From Molossus alvarezi (lineage: Eukaryota; Chordata; Mammalia; Chiroptera; Molossidae), in the NCBI GenBank assembly GCA_037176705.1, contig CM073886.1:91113501-91177500 (forward strand): 64,000 bases of DNA. Reading direction: 5' to 3'. Below, piece after piece: positions 45,361 to 56,399 of the stretch. The position numbers and the translations under genes are program-made. Each line of letters starts with the position of its first letter. Within the stretch, counting starts at the first letter, position 1. The notes under the pieces are model-generated. The model had not been told where the DNA came from. It ran no database searches and saw only the letters and a list, made by a program, of their open reading frames with translations.

Positions 45361-46435
45361 TTCTATGAAAACTACCAGACTGATGTATTCTGATGATGAA
45401 TGCAAACATACATTAAAGGCAAACCGAAATGCAAGTGGTCACCTCACTGTAAGCCACTAGATAAGTGACTGGTTTCTACAAGCCAGTATTAGGACAGGAG
45501 AGTCAAATTCATGCTTTGGAAAAAATTAACTACCATGTGATGAACCCTTAGGGTCACTTGTGAACAGTCAACACAATGCATTTTATACCTGCGAATGTTA
45601 AACATCCACTCTATTTTCAACTAAAGCTAGAGTGGATCACAGAGACTGAGACAAAGACACTCATGCCAAAGTTTAGTGAAATCTTGAGTCTAAATAATTC
45701 TATACTTCAACCTTTAGTTTTTCCCCATGATCTTCAAATCTGATATGTTTTTGCCACTGTCCTATAATAGTCACCATACTAATAGGTCCTACAATGTACA
45801 TGGCTCAGTTCTTTTTACCTCTTTTTCATATCAAGCACACACAGCCATATTGTGTATCTGCTTGGCCTCCAAGATTCTGAATTCTGAAACTTCCCTCTCC
45901 GATCAACACCTATTACCTTTTTAGCTTTCTCAGTCATTCATTCATGCTGAACCTGTGCTTACTCTTATAATAATGAAAGCCAAATCCTTAACCATAGTTC
46001 ATGGTCCACTGGCTCTATTCTAACCCCAACTGGCTCTCTATCCATTCTGGATGATATGGTCAGCCATTTCACTGTACTTAACTGTACCCTTAATTTTGTC
46101 TGCCCTTCAGGATACAACATAATCACTCAGAAAAACTTGCTAATATGGCTTCTTCCAGAAGACCAACCTCCATATAATATAATCTCTTTAGATGTTGGAT
46201 GTTGGTTGCCTGGGATTTGCTCTTGTGACAAGTTCCCCAGTGATTCTATTATGCACTCAGGTTTGAGACTCAATGCATTAGGACATTACTATAGAAATTA
46301 TCTTCTCTTTCTTACAGCTTCAAGCACTCCTACTTTAAAGATCCTTTTATTCAGCCAACAAACATGCTCACATTTCCTTGGACTCTGCTCCAATCAAGTG
46401 ATTATTATCTTCCCAAGTGGACTCCTCGCCTGAAA
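45361..46435. other. Intronic DNA, mostly unrecognised
   Basis: Pyrimidine-rich sequence of probable ancient repeat origin (phrases near 45970-46110 resemble L2 3' coding text), but no piece can be named firmly. The 125-codon open frame at 46056-46433 has no known domain. Confidence 0.3.
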
Positions 46436-46439
46436 GAAT

Positions 46440-46850
46440 AGTTTATATACACAGCCTACTTCATCGACCTCTAACTTCTTAATCTCTTGCAATCTATCCT
46501 TCTTATACTCTACTGAAACTGCTTCTGTAACAACCAGATTCAATGGCCTTTTCTTAGTCCTCCTCTTCCTCTTTGGCCTATCATTCAATGACATTAACTA
46601 CTCCTTCCTTCTCGAAATTCTATCCTAATCAGACTTATCTACCACTTAAAAGCCTTGATTCTCCAATTCTCCTTCTCCTAGTTACTCTTTCTCTTCTCAT
46701 CCTATAATTGTTGGCATTTTTCTCATTTCCATACCCTGTACACTGGCATTTTTATCTAATCATCACATAACATCAAGTATCACCTTTACCTAGATTATTT
46801 CCAAATCTAGATGTTTTGCCCTGATTTTGGTCTTGCATTTCTAACTTTCT
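46440..46850 (+). repeat. L2 reverse-transcriptase-region fragment
   Basis: 'cagattcaatggccttttcttagtcctcctcttcctctttggcctatcattcaatgacatt' follows the L2 ORF2 phrase encoding SNGLFSVLILLDLSAAFDT, in sense. 'actccttccttctcgaaattctatcc' continues it. Frameshifts and stops are present. Confidence 0.6.
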
Positions 46851-46869
46851 ATTAAAAATCTCCATGTAT

Positions 46870-47400
46870 GTTAGTGCTGACCAACAGAAATATAAGGGGC
46901 ACATATGCAATTTTAAGTTTTCAAGCAGCCACATTAAAAAATGGTAAAAAGAAACAGGCTAAATTAATATCCAAAATATTTTCAACATGCAACCAATATA
47001 AAAATATTACTATGATGTTTTACATTCTTTTTTTTTTTTTTTATCCTCACCCGAGGACATTTTTCCATTTTTTGTTCAGATAGAGCGGGAGGGAGAGAGA
47101 GGAAGAGAGAGAGAGAGAAACATCGACGTGAAGGGACACATCGAGCGGCTGCCACCCGCACGACCAACCAGGGCCAGGGACAAACTGCAACCGAGGTACA
47201 CGCCCTTAGCGGGAACCGAACCCGGGTCTCTCTGTACCGCAGGCCGACGCTCTAACCGCTGAGCCAAACTGGCCAGGGCTTACATTCTTTTTTAGTATTA
47301 CATCTTCTAAAGCTGGTGTGTACTTTATACATCTCAATTCAAATTAGCCACATTTCAAGGGTCCAGATCTAGAGGAACAGCAGAGGCTAGATGTCACAAT
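46870..47400. mobile_element. hAT-type DNA transposon fossil with a VES inside
   Basis: 'gtgctgaccaacagaaatataaggggcacatatgcaattttaagttttcaagcagccacattaaaaaatggtaaaaagaaacaggc' at the left and 'ggtgtgtactttatacatctcaattcaaattagccacatttcaag' at the right are the two halves of a common non-autonomous mammalian hAT element ('tgtccaatagaaat…agccacatttcaagtg'). The right terminal repeat is decayed. Confidence 0.65.
47034..47279 (-). mobile_element. VES SINE, young subfamily, perfect 14-bp TSD
   Basis: Reverse full-length copy, close to the subfamily consensus. TTACATTCTTTTTT is identical at 47020-47033 and 47280-47293, inside the hAT-type fossil. Confidence 0.97.
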
Positions 47401-47699
47401 AATTACAATTGCTCTATGTCCAAACTTAGATTCCTTTCCTTCCCATCCAACTCTGTTCCTTCTGAAGTCACTAGTTGATTGTGGAACCATTTTCTGTCAA
47501 GATCAGACATTAAACTTCTGCTGAGATTGTTTTCCCCCCCTTTCACTGAATCACTGCTAAAATACATCACTTTCCAATCTCTCTCACATATAAATGCTCT
47601 TCTTGACTTTCACCATCAATGCCTACTTTAGGCTCTCATTATGCATTTCTTAGATAAATTTAATTACTTCCTATTTATTGAAGTTATATAAACACAGGG
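47401..47699. other. Pyrimidine-rich intronic DNA, unclassified
   Basis: No gene. Composition suggests an ancient LINE remnant but no motif is decisive. Confidence 0.3.
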
Positions 47700-47717
47700 A
47701 CTAGCAACCACATCTTT

Positions 47718-47964
47718 TTTTTCTTTTTTAAAGAAATCAAGTTTTTTTGTTGTTGTTATTTTTTCCTTTATTGATTTTCGAGAGAGGAAGTAAGAGGGAG
47801 AGAGACACAGAAACACCGATGAGAGAGAACATCGATTGGCCGCCTCCCGCATGCCCTGTACTGGGGATCAGGCCCACAACCTGGGCATGTGCCCTGACTA
47901 GGAATCGAACTGGCGACCTCTCGGTGCATGGGTCGATGTTAAACCACTGAGTCACACCAGCTGG
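47718..47964 (-). mobile_element. VES SINE, older subfamily, 18-bp TSD
   Basis: Reverse copy: 'cctttattgattttcgagag', 'gattggccgcctcccgcatgccc', 'ggaatcgaactggcgacctctcgg', 'gagtcacaccagctgg'. TSD ACTAGCAACCACATCTTT (47700-47717) and ACTAGCAACCATATCTTT (47965-47982), one mismatch. Confidence 0.96.
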
Positions 47965-47997
47965 ACTAGCAACCATATCTTTGTTCTGTCCAATGAA

Positions 47998-48350
47998 TAC
48001 CCTTATTTTTTTTTTTTTAATTAATTTTTGTTACAGGTGTTTCTCCTTTTCCCCCCACTGATTCCCCCCTCCCCCTCCCTCTCTGCCCTGTCCCCAGCTT
48101 TGTTGTCCATGTCCATTGTTCATGCATACATGCATATAAGTTCTGTGGTTTATCTCTCCCCCACCACCCCCTCTTCTGGGGATTGTCAGTCTGTACCCCA
48201 CTTCCACATCTCTGGGACTACCCCATTCCTCAGACTGTTATGTTCATTACATTCCACAAATAAGTGAGATCACATGATACTTGTCTTTCTCTGTTTGGCT
48301 TGTTTCACTTAGGATGATACTTTCCAGGTCCCTCCATGTAGTACCCTTAT
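47998..48350 (-). mobile_element. Bat L1 3' end, truncated, perfect 9-bp TSD
   Basis: Antisense counterpart of the element at 14163-14634, about 335 bp, reaching from the A-tail (T-run 48007-48020) through the C-rich UTR to 'tgatactttccaggtccctccatg'. TACCCTTAT is identical at 47998-48006 and 48342-48350. Confidence 0.92.
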
Positions 48351-48509
48351 CTTTTTATTATACTGATTGAAATTTTTTTTACTTTGGTAAGTAATTCAGA
48401 AATTTAGATAATGTCTTCTGATGACTAAGATCTTTGAGGGTAAGATTCCTTTGAAGGTAACAGAGAAATGCTGCATTGTGGCTGAAAAAAATAGTTATAA
48501 GAGTAATTT

Positions 48510-49045
48510 GAAGTATGCAGAGAATGAGAGACAGTGAAAGTGTATACTATTGTTGAAGTAGTAGAGGATTAACTGTGGATTCAGAAAATCCTGATTTAAA
48601 AGTTAATTCTGCCCTGGCCGGTTTGCTCTGTGGTTAGAGTGTCAGCCTGTGGTCCAGAGAGACTGGGTTTGGTTCCCACTAAGGTCACATACCTCGGTTG
48701 CAGTTTGTCCCTGGCCCTGGTTGAGTCGTGTGGGTGGCAACCACTCCATGTGTCCCTTTCACGTCGATGTTTTTTTTTTTCTCTCTCTCTCCCTCCCACT
48801 CTATCTGAACAAAAAAAAAAAAAAAAAAAGAGGAAAAATGTCCTCGGGTAAGGATAAAATAAATAAACAAACAAACAAATAAATAAATAAAATAAAGCTA
48901 ATTCTATCACTTATTATCTGGGCGACTTAAGAACAATTACTTAATTTCTCTGAGATTAAGTTTCCTCAACTATACTATCAGGGTAGATAGATATTTAAAA
49001 TACTGGGCACTCAGTACATGTTCAACAAATGGTAGCCATTATTAT
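48510..49045 (+). repeat. MIR SINE, split by a VES
   Basis: The left part (about 48555-48610) holds 'gattaactgtggattcagaaaatcctgatt'. The right part (48906-49045) continues 'cacttattatctgggcgacttaagaacaattacttaatttctctgagattaagtttcctcaactatactatcagggtagat' and 'ctgggcactcagtacatgttcaacaaatggtagccattattatt'. One sense MIR interrupted at its middle. Confidence 0.82.
48611..48893 (+). mobile_element. VES SINE, young subfamily
   Basis: Full-length with some head changes ('ggtttgctctgtggttagagtg', 2 bp shorter in the A box) and a long A-tract at 48810-48829. The tail hairpin reads TCCTCGGGTAAGGA, losing one pair. TSD AAAGTTAATTCT (48599-48610) and AAAGCTAATTCT (48894-48905). Confidence 0.95.
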
Positions 49046-49895
49046 TTAGATGATATGTTCAAAATAGGAGTACAGTTAAGGGCTGTTAAGCTGTGTAGAA
49101 ATATTTGTTATGTTAGTTATTATAGGTAAATGCTAACTCTACTACATATGAAGGTCAATTCTGTTCAAAATTTTTTAAAAAGGCAATGAATGCATAATGT
49201 TAGTCTCTAAAAAGCTACCCTTAAATTAGATACACTACTGAAGTAGCCATAATAATATACAAAGCTGAACAATGATGAATAAAAACTCAAAAAAGACAAA
49301 GTGAGATAGAGAAAGGACTATGGAGATTATTAAAATATGCTGCATTATACTAAATTTTTCAAGTGATGAAGGGTTTACAATATTGTCAAAATCGTTCAGA
49401 CTACCCAGACGACCCCATTTGTTAGTACTTGTGGAACCCATAACCCTTGGAATGAAGTGCGAGTTTCTAGACTAGTCATTAGATCCCAGTCTAATATTAG
49501 GCTCCCAATCTTATGTGCTCTGGACTAGAAGTCCATGCACTGGCACTAGAGTCTACTTAACCTGATATAACGAGAATGAACTCTGTAAGCCTGGAGGACA
49601 CTGCTTACAGAGCAAGCATACAGATGATGGCTTGTTTTCGAGTCCAGGCAACATTTTGGCTCCCTCGAAGCCTGGTTTCTGCTTGTATGCGAAAAGAAAT
49701 GGCTTCTATAAGCTGCTACTAACTCTAAGGTAATTCATTTTTTTAATAGTAGTTTCTAATTTTAATTCATTTGAATTTTAATGTGGTTTGTATGGCATCA
49801 CCATTATCCAGCAGATAATTCTACATTGTATATATACATATATTTTAATTAAATAAACAATTTTGACTACAGAAACTTCCTAAAACACAAAAGAA
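49046..49895. other. Intronic DNA, nothing recognised
   Basis: No repeat, RNA gene or coding segment recognised. Confidence 0.4.
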
Positions 49896-49899
49896 CATT

Positions 49900-50460
49900 A
49901 AAATAAAGTAAAAGAGTTCACAAGGTCACAGATTTATTTTAGAGCATATGAAAAAGTGAATGTCTTACCCAACACTCTAGCCCCATTTCTTAAAGGTAAT
50001 TACTATCAATAGTGTGTGAGGGTAACATTCTAAATTGTTTTTAATGCTTATGAAAACATCCGTCCATACATACATACATAAACATTTATACATATACATA
50101 TATAGTTATTTTTTTTAAACCAAAAAAGGTCATGCCATATAATTTTCTATAATATGCTTTTATTCTCTTAATATTTTTGTGGACATACATTCTAAACCAG
50201 TATATATAGATCTCCTCTTTCTTTAGTGGCTAAATAGAAGTCCACTTATGGACATGCCCTAATTTATTTAATCCATGTCATACTGATGAACATTTAGGTT
50301 ACTTGTGATATTTTGTTATTACAATGAGACTGCAGAAAGCATTTCCAACATTTGTTTTTAGATCTATGCTCTTATACTGCAGGGTAGTTCTTAGAATTAT
50401 AAGTACTTTACAATAGGGTATATGTAGCTTAATATAAGATGAAGAGTCCAAATTACTCTT
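49900..50460 (-). repeat. Old L1M 3' UTR, antisense
   Basis: 'cttaaaggtaattactatcaatagtg', 'aaaggtcatgccatataattttctataatatgctttta', 'cttatggacatgccctaatttatttaatccatgtcatactgatgaacatttaggttacttg', 'acaatgagactgcagaaagcatttcc'. These fit the order of an antisense L1M 3' end. Confidence 0.65.
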
Positions 50461-50895
50461 CAAGAAGGCTGAACCTATTTACCCTCTAACAATAGGATGT
50501 TATCCTTCATACCTATCTTTTGCTTTGTACTCATAATTTCTATTTCTTTGAGGTTTTCTTTTTATGTGATAATTCTTACATTTGAGCTCCAAGATACTTA
50601 ATCCAGTTTTCAACAATGTTTTTGAGTTTCAAGATCTCTTTCATTTTCTCAGATTGCTCCTTTGTAATAACTTCTCTAGTCTCCCTAGGAATTTACATTA
50701 TTTTCTTTTAGAGTTATTTTTATTTCTTCCTTTAAGGATACAAGAGTCTATTGTTTTGATTATGTCGTTTTTGCGTATTTTCTAAAATCTGGTAAATCTG
50801 TAATATGTTCTGCTCCAATGGAAGAAATAATTCCTTTAAAACATTTGGTCCAATAAAATATCAGCAGTCTAGAAATTATAGTAGCCTTCACATAT
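50461..50895. other. Intronic DNA, possible L1 continuation
   Basis: T-rich sequence, perhaps a more diverged continuation of the L1 to the left. No gene. Confidence 0.3.
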
Positions 50896-50899
50896 TTAG

Positions 50900-51640
50900 T
50901 AATAGCAAAGAAATTACTAAGTCATTCAATAATTTCTGGAGCATCTAATATTTGTTCAGTACCATTCTGAGTAATGGCATAGAAATCAAGATGAATAATG
51001 ATGGAAAGAAACCTAACTTCAGTAAATTCTTTAAACCAGTTTCTTCCCTCACCACTTAATCTTCTTAATAACCTGTGATATAAGCATTTTAAGGGTAAGA
51101 AGGCTGAGTCTTACAGAGATTAAATACTTAGCCTGAAGTCACACAATCAGTAAATGATAGATCTAGACTAAAAATGAGATTGTCTGAATTCTAAGACTAT
51201 GCTCTTTCCATTATGGTATATTCATACCTTGAGAAAGTCTCTAAGGGAGCCTAAATTCCAAGGAGGGATATAAGTCAAATACATAAATAATAACAGTACA
51301 TAATTATTTGGTAACTGCCTTAACAAAGAAATGAATAAAGCATTTTAAAATTCGTAGAAGGAAAGATTAAGCACAGGCTAAATAAGGGAAGGCTTCACAG
51401 AGGAGGCATTTGAACTGGACCGTGAGAGATGAGTAGGAGTTAGCCATAGGGAGATACAGTGAAGAAGCATCCAAACAGTGTGCCTAAACAAAGACTGAGA
51501 GGTGGAAAAACAGGTGGATATTAAAACATTATGCTAAAGCACAAATGTTTTAAAGGGCTAGCAGGGATGGTAACAAAAATAGAGATAGGAAGAGAATCTG
51601 GGGCAAAGTCTAAATGCTGAGCATTTGATGAATGGCCAGG
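50900..51640 (-). repeat. L2 fragment, antisense, split by a MIR
   Basis: The left piece (50930-51030) reads 'tttctggagcatctaatatttgttcagtaccattctgagtaatggcatagaaatcaagatg'. The right piece (about 51250-51640) reads 'gggaaggcttcacagaggaggcatttgaactggaccgtgagagatgagtaggagttagcc', the antisense L2 3' region. A MIR at 51040-51235 separates them. Confidence 0.75.
51040..51235 (-). repeat. MIR SINE, antisense, inside L2
   Basis: 'aataacctgtgatataagcattttaagggtaagaaggctgagtcttacagagattaaatacttagcctgaagtcacacaatcagtaaatgat' and 'ctaagactatgctctttccattatggta' are the full antisense MIR order. Confidence 0.85.
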
Positions 51641-51706
51641 TGAGAATATTTTCCTTCAATTTTTCCACACCTTTGAACTTCCAATTATTTTTTTTACAAT
51701 CAATTT

Positions 51707-51957
51707 ATTTTTTTTTTCTTTTTTTTAATCCTCACCCGGGGACATTTTTTCCGTATTTTGTTCAGGTAGAGTGGGAGGGAGAAAGAGAGAGAGAAACATC
51801 AATGTGAAAGGGACACATCGAGTGGTTGCCACCCCCACGACCCAACCAGGGCTGGGGACAAACTGCAACCAAGGTACATGTCCTTAGTGGGAACCGAACC
51901 CGGGTCTCTCTGGACCGCAGGCTGACGCTCTAACCGCGGAGCCAAACCAGCCAGGGC
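51707..51957 (-). mobile_element. VES SINE, young subfamily, perfect 12-bp TSD
   Basis: Reverse full-length copy with 'aatcctcacccggggaca' (tail stem weakened) and head 'ccaaaccagccagggc'. TACAATCAATTT is identical at 51695-51706 and 51958-51969. Confidence 0.96.
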
Positions 51958-52009
51958 TACAATCAATTTCTTAACTGATCTTTTTGTCTTCATTTTACCT
52001 ACTCTCCAC

Positions 52010-52500
52010 TATTTTAATACCCTACCAGTAACCCACAAACTCTTTAGTTTGCTGCCTTCTAAGAAATAACTTATGACCTCCTGATCAAAAATTTCAACAG
52101 CTTCCCTTTAGAGGTAAGTTAGACCTTAAGAGAATCCAACTTTGTTGATTGACCACCTTACCTCTAACCCTTTGCTATTTCAGACATACCTGATCTCCTC
52201 CTCCCTTTTTGATATTCTTTCTGTGTCCAGTGGTTTTACTCTTCCATTTCCTGCTCCTTAAATTGAGGTGATTCTTAGTAGCTGAGTCTCAATCCTTTCT
52301 TTTCTCTCTATTCTTTAGAAATTCTATCCACGTTCAGCACTTCAATTCTACCTAGCTTACAGCAGTCATTGCATAAAATTAAGATTGTTGACCTGATGCT
52401 CTTTACACATTTCCACTTTCAAGCTTAAATTCACATTTCTAACTGCCAGATGGATGCTTCTATTAGATACCATAAATGCATCAAATTGATCATTTAAAAG
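52010..52500 (+). repeat. L2 fragment
   Basis: 'cctcctgatcaaaaatttcaacagcttccctttagaggtaagttagacctt' and 'accaccttacctctaaccctttgctatttcagacatacctgatctcc' follow the sense L2 ORF2/3' UTR text ('ctgcttaaaaatcttcaatggctccctattgc…'). Confidence 0.5.
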
Positions 52501-52561
52501 GTCAGATTGATCACTTTGGCTCCTCAAAACCCACGACCTTATTTTTATCTTTCCTATTTTT

Positions 52562-52808
52562 TTTTTTTATCCTCACCCGAGGACATTTTTCCATTTTTTG
52601 TTCAGGTAGAGTGGGAGGGAGAGAGAGGAACAGAGAGAGAGAGAGAAACATCGATGTGAAAGGAACACATCGAGTGGCTGCCACCCGCACAACCAACCAG
52701 GGCCGGGGACAAACTGCAACCGAAGTACGTGCCCTTAGCGGGAACCGAACCCGGGTCTCTCAGGACCGCAGGCCGACGCTCTAACCGCTGAGCCAAACCG
52801 GCCAGGGC
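52562..52808 (-). mobile_element. VES SINE, young subfamily, perfect 15-bp TSD
   Basis: Reverse full-length copy, very close to the other young copies. ATCTTTCCTATTTTT is identical at 52547-52561 and 52809-52823. It lies between the two L2 pieces, so it probably split one element. Confidence 0.97.
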
Positions 52809-52829
52809 ATCTTTCCTATTTTTGATAAA

Positions 52830-53340
52830 GTCACCAGAATGCTGGCTGTGAGGCCCACCTTCTGGTACTTCCTTACTTTCTACAGCTAACTAGTAGTCGC
52901 ATCCTTCTTACTTTACAAAGTCCCTTCCTTTCTGTGGCTAGTCACAGCTGTCTGGGCTTTCATGACTTCACTATTACAACAGTCTCCTACTTGGTCTGTG
53001 CTTCTGTTCTGACGTTTCTTACATTCATTTTGCACACTGGTGCCAGATCCTACAATTCTACTCCCCTGATCTTCACAACTCCCTAAATCTGACTGCTGTG
53101 CACTAATTTCCTTCCCAAGCATTTAATTCTCTCTCACGAACTGCCTTCAAACTACTTTTCCAACTTTATCTCTCACATATCCTCTACAGTTATAATAAAT
53201 TTCAGCCAAAACATACTAGTCATAATTACCTTGGCAAACTTGAGGCTTAAGCACACATGCCCCTTTGTTCATGCCATTTCCATGACCTAAAATGGTCTTT
53301 CCTCCCTGTTTCAGTCTAAAATCTTCTTTCAAGGTGTCTG
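52830..53340 (+). repeat. L2 fragment
   Basis: 'tgacttcactattacaacagtctcctacttggtctgtgcttctgttctgac' and 'cctctacagttataataaatttcagccaaaac', 'gttcatgccatttccatgacctaaaatggtctttcctcc' follow L2 in sense. It ends at an odd GC-rich 'gagagagagacacctgcgcgcagcctccgagcaaggctgccggcc' patch (53340-53390) that is not L2. Confidence 0.55.
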
Positions 53341-53344
53341 GAGA

Positions 53345-55100
53345 GAGAGACACCTGCGCGCAGCCTCCGAGCAAGGCTGCCGGCCTCACTGAGCCCAGTT
53401 CTCTCACCTCTAAATGTTGGCTAATTTAGCACGTGTATTATAAGACTAATGCAAATTTTAAAGATTAATATGAGTAAGAACATTATCTGGTGCTTAGAAG
53501 GTAGTTTTTAAATGATAAAATGTGCTACAATCCATTCATAATTGTAAAATTACATAAGCAATTTAAAGAGTTACAGCGAGAAATAAAAATGAATGATTTC
53601 AAGTAAAAATTGATGCTAGAATAATACTAATTTCTATACTATTAAAGATGTCTACTGTTGTTAATTTTTTCTTTTTAAAACTAATATCCGTTACAAGAGA
53701 TTAAACAAAACATTTGTACAAAAAAAAAAGATGTTAATTAGAAGATCTAGATCTGACATCATTATATAGCCACAAGAAAGCAATTAATCCTTTGTCTTTG
53801 CCTCCATTTTATTAACTGAGAACAGTCTGAAGAGGGTGTAAATTAATATTTCTGAAATGCATAATATAATTATAAGATAAATGTAAAAAGTGATTACACT
53901 CTGCAGATTTTATTTCGATTCCTTCAGATTTAGGATCTGAAAGCCCACTATCCAAGGAAATGTGAGATGTGGAATACAGCCATGTTCATCTCAGACACAA
54001 AGTAGTTGAAGTATAGATATAGTGGGATTTTTCAATATTGCCCAAGCCAGTAATGGAATGGCAAACATGATACAGACACCCTAATTCACTGTGCAGTTTC
54101 TCACTTAATCTGCTACTTACCCATTGAATGAAAAGTACATTTAGACTTGAGTACCTTATTTTTAAGCTAAATATTTTTTATACCATAGAAAACACTATGA
54201 ACAAATGATTACACGGGAAACTTTTTATAGCTACAGTGTGTTTACATTTTTATCAGACTATTTATATTACTTTATAAAAAATTTTTAAAATCTTGAAAAT
54301 TTTTTAACCATGCAGCTTTTCAGTTTCAGATTGATAATTTAAAATGGCAATGACAAGTACCTTGCATAATTTTCAGTCAGTTTTTATTTTTTCCCAGATG
54401 CTTTTCTAATTTTCTCTAGTTTCCAGGAATGTGTCTTAGGAAACTTTTGAATTATATCTGATCTTTTTTCTTATGGCATAAGAAATATCTTAATATAAGG
54501 GTGGTAAACTTACACATGAGCTTCTCTAACATTCATCTTAAAAAAAAAAAAAGGTAAAATTGTCAAGACCTGATCATTTGACATGTTTTTGAAGAGAACT
54601 TTCATCTGCGAAAATGAATGAATTATGCATAAATTTCTTATATAAGACAGTAAATGAATGTGCTTAGAGACCCTGTTAAGCAAGGTGATAGCTGACCACA
54701 CATCCATTACAGATCATTGTTACTTGGACCATGGATGTAACACTTGCAGTTAGCTTAAACCTGCTATTTCCCAACATCTGATAATAATTTATAACACATA
54801 AAAATGATTGAAAACCAAACAGTATGCCATTCCTGATTTTTAGTCTTTTGCTTTAATAACAAAAGTACTGAATCTGTTTGTAATGAAACAACAGTTTGGC
54901 TGTTGATGAAATCATAAAAGAGCTGTAATAAAAGCCTATCATATATATATTAAAACTATAGATGTAAGACCTGACTTTTAAACTTTGGTATCATCAGCAG
55001 CAGCAGAGGTGCATGTTTATCATATATCAGAAAGTATCAGCATATTCTGTGGCTTATACACAAGTTTTAAAAACACATACATATATCCAGGGCACATCTA
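53345..55100. other. AT-rich intronic DNA, no repeat recognised
   Basis: The longest stretch in the right half that is free of recognisable repeats. It contains a 23-nt microexon-like pattern at 54514-54536 on the minus strand (see findings). No coding segment is supported. Confidence 0.35.
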
Positions 55101-55104
55101 ACCA

Positions 55105-55345
55105 AATTAAATCAGGGAACTCCACTACGTGTCCAAAGCTCTGCTCTACCTATTATTAGCAGTATGGCTTTAGACAACTAAGCTCATCCACATTATGTCT
55201 CAGTTTCCTCATCTTGAAATGAAAATACGAGTAAGGTTTGAGGGGAAAAAAATGATTCCACAAAAATTACTTAGCATACTTAATATGGTGCTTGGTCCAG
55301 AATATGTACTTAACATTAGTTTGCTTTCATTATTACCATTATTGT
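55105..55345 (+). repeat. MIR SINE
   Basis: 'ctattattagcagtatggctttagacaactaagctcatccacattatgtctcagtttcctcatcttgaaatgaaaatacgag' and 'acttagcatacttaatatggtgcttggtccagaatatgtacttaacattag' are sense MIR. Confidence 0.8.
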
Positions 55346-55492
55346 TCTCACTTCCACTACCAACACTACTTTTATTCTTACTATTTATAGAACCGGTTAT
55401 GGACAAAATGAGACCTCTGGCTAACTAAAGAGATAAAAAAGGCAAATCCTTCCATTTTTCTCAAGGGTGCACAGATTTAAAAAGTTTACTGA

Positions 55493-55740
55493 GCCCTGGC
55501 CGGTTTGGCTCAGCGGTCAGAGCGTCGACCTGCGGTGCAGAGAGACCCGGGTTCGGTTCCCGCTAGGTTGCAGTTTGTCCCCGGCCCTGGTCGGTCGTGC
55601 GGGTGGCAGCCACTCTATGTGTTCCTTTCGCATCGATGTTTCTCTCTCTCCTTCTGTTCCTCTCTCTCCCTCCCACTCTACCTGAACAAAAAATGGAAAA
55701 ATGTCCTCCGGTGAGGATAAAAAAATAAAAAATAAAAAAT
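55493..55740 (+). mobile_element. VES SINE, young subfamily with a small internal deletion
   Basis: Starts 'gccctggccggtttggctcagcgg'. After 'cggttcccgct' it passes directly to 'aggttgcagtttgtcc', lacking about 15 bp (the 'aagggcgtgtacctc' part) present in other copies. The tail is intact. AAAAAGTTTACTGA is identical at 55479-55492 and 55741-55754. Confidence 0.97.
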
Positions 55741-55754
55741 AAAAAGTTTACTGA

Positions 55755-56395
55755 TAGGTTTCTGCATTTGATATACTGCTTGGATTAAATACCATATGCC
55801 ATGAAAATGAGAAATGTAACAATTTAAAAAATTAAAAATTTCTTTCATTATGATCTACTTGAAGGGTAAAAATTAAACATACCAACAAAGAAATACATAT
55901 ACACACAAACATATGCATATGCACAAATTCTATGAGAGCAGCTAAATTAACTACATCATTTTATTCTAAGTGGTCCTGGAAAGCTTCTATTAGAAGATAA
56001 AATTTAATCTGAGAGATAATGTTCTTTCTACAGGTCCTCTATAATCTGTTAGACCAACATGTAGGACTAGAAAGACTATATACCTATCAGCAAGTACACT
56101 GCAATTTGGAAAGAAGGAGAAATCTAAATGCACCCGCATAAAACCTGCACTTACAATCTTACTCCTTTCACATGAAAGATCACATTTATTTTTAAATAAA
56201 AAGTTTAGACATCAGATGTAGCTTGCCATCAATCTTTGTAAGATTTCTTTCAAATCTTAAAAAAATGATATCATCTTTTCCAAAATAGACTAAACAAGAG
56301 TGAATACTGCATAAAATCATAATATATCCGTGACAACAGTAGGTGATATTGCTATTCTGTCTAAACACCCAGTAAGAAGTTCAGAATTAAACATG
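55755..56395. other. AT-rich intronic DNA, nothing recognised
   Basis: No repeat or gene recognised. Confidence 0.35.
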
Positions 56396-56399
56396 CTAT

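Noticed and set aside
46056..46433. 125-codon plus-strand open frame
   Set aside because: Pyrimidine-rich, low-complexity protein with no known domain, in probable ancient repeat sequence.
52476..52784. 102-codon open frame and similar frames with a repeated protein motif (…RRPAVQRDPGSVP… / …NRTRVSQDRRP…)
   Set aside because: The same peptide appears wherever a young VES SINE lies. These are SINE translations, not a gene family.
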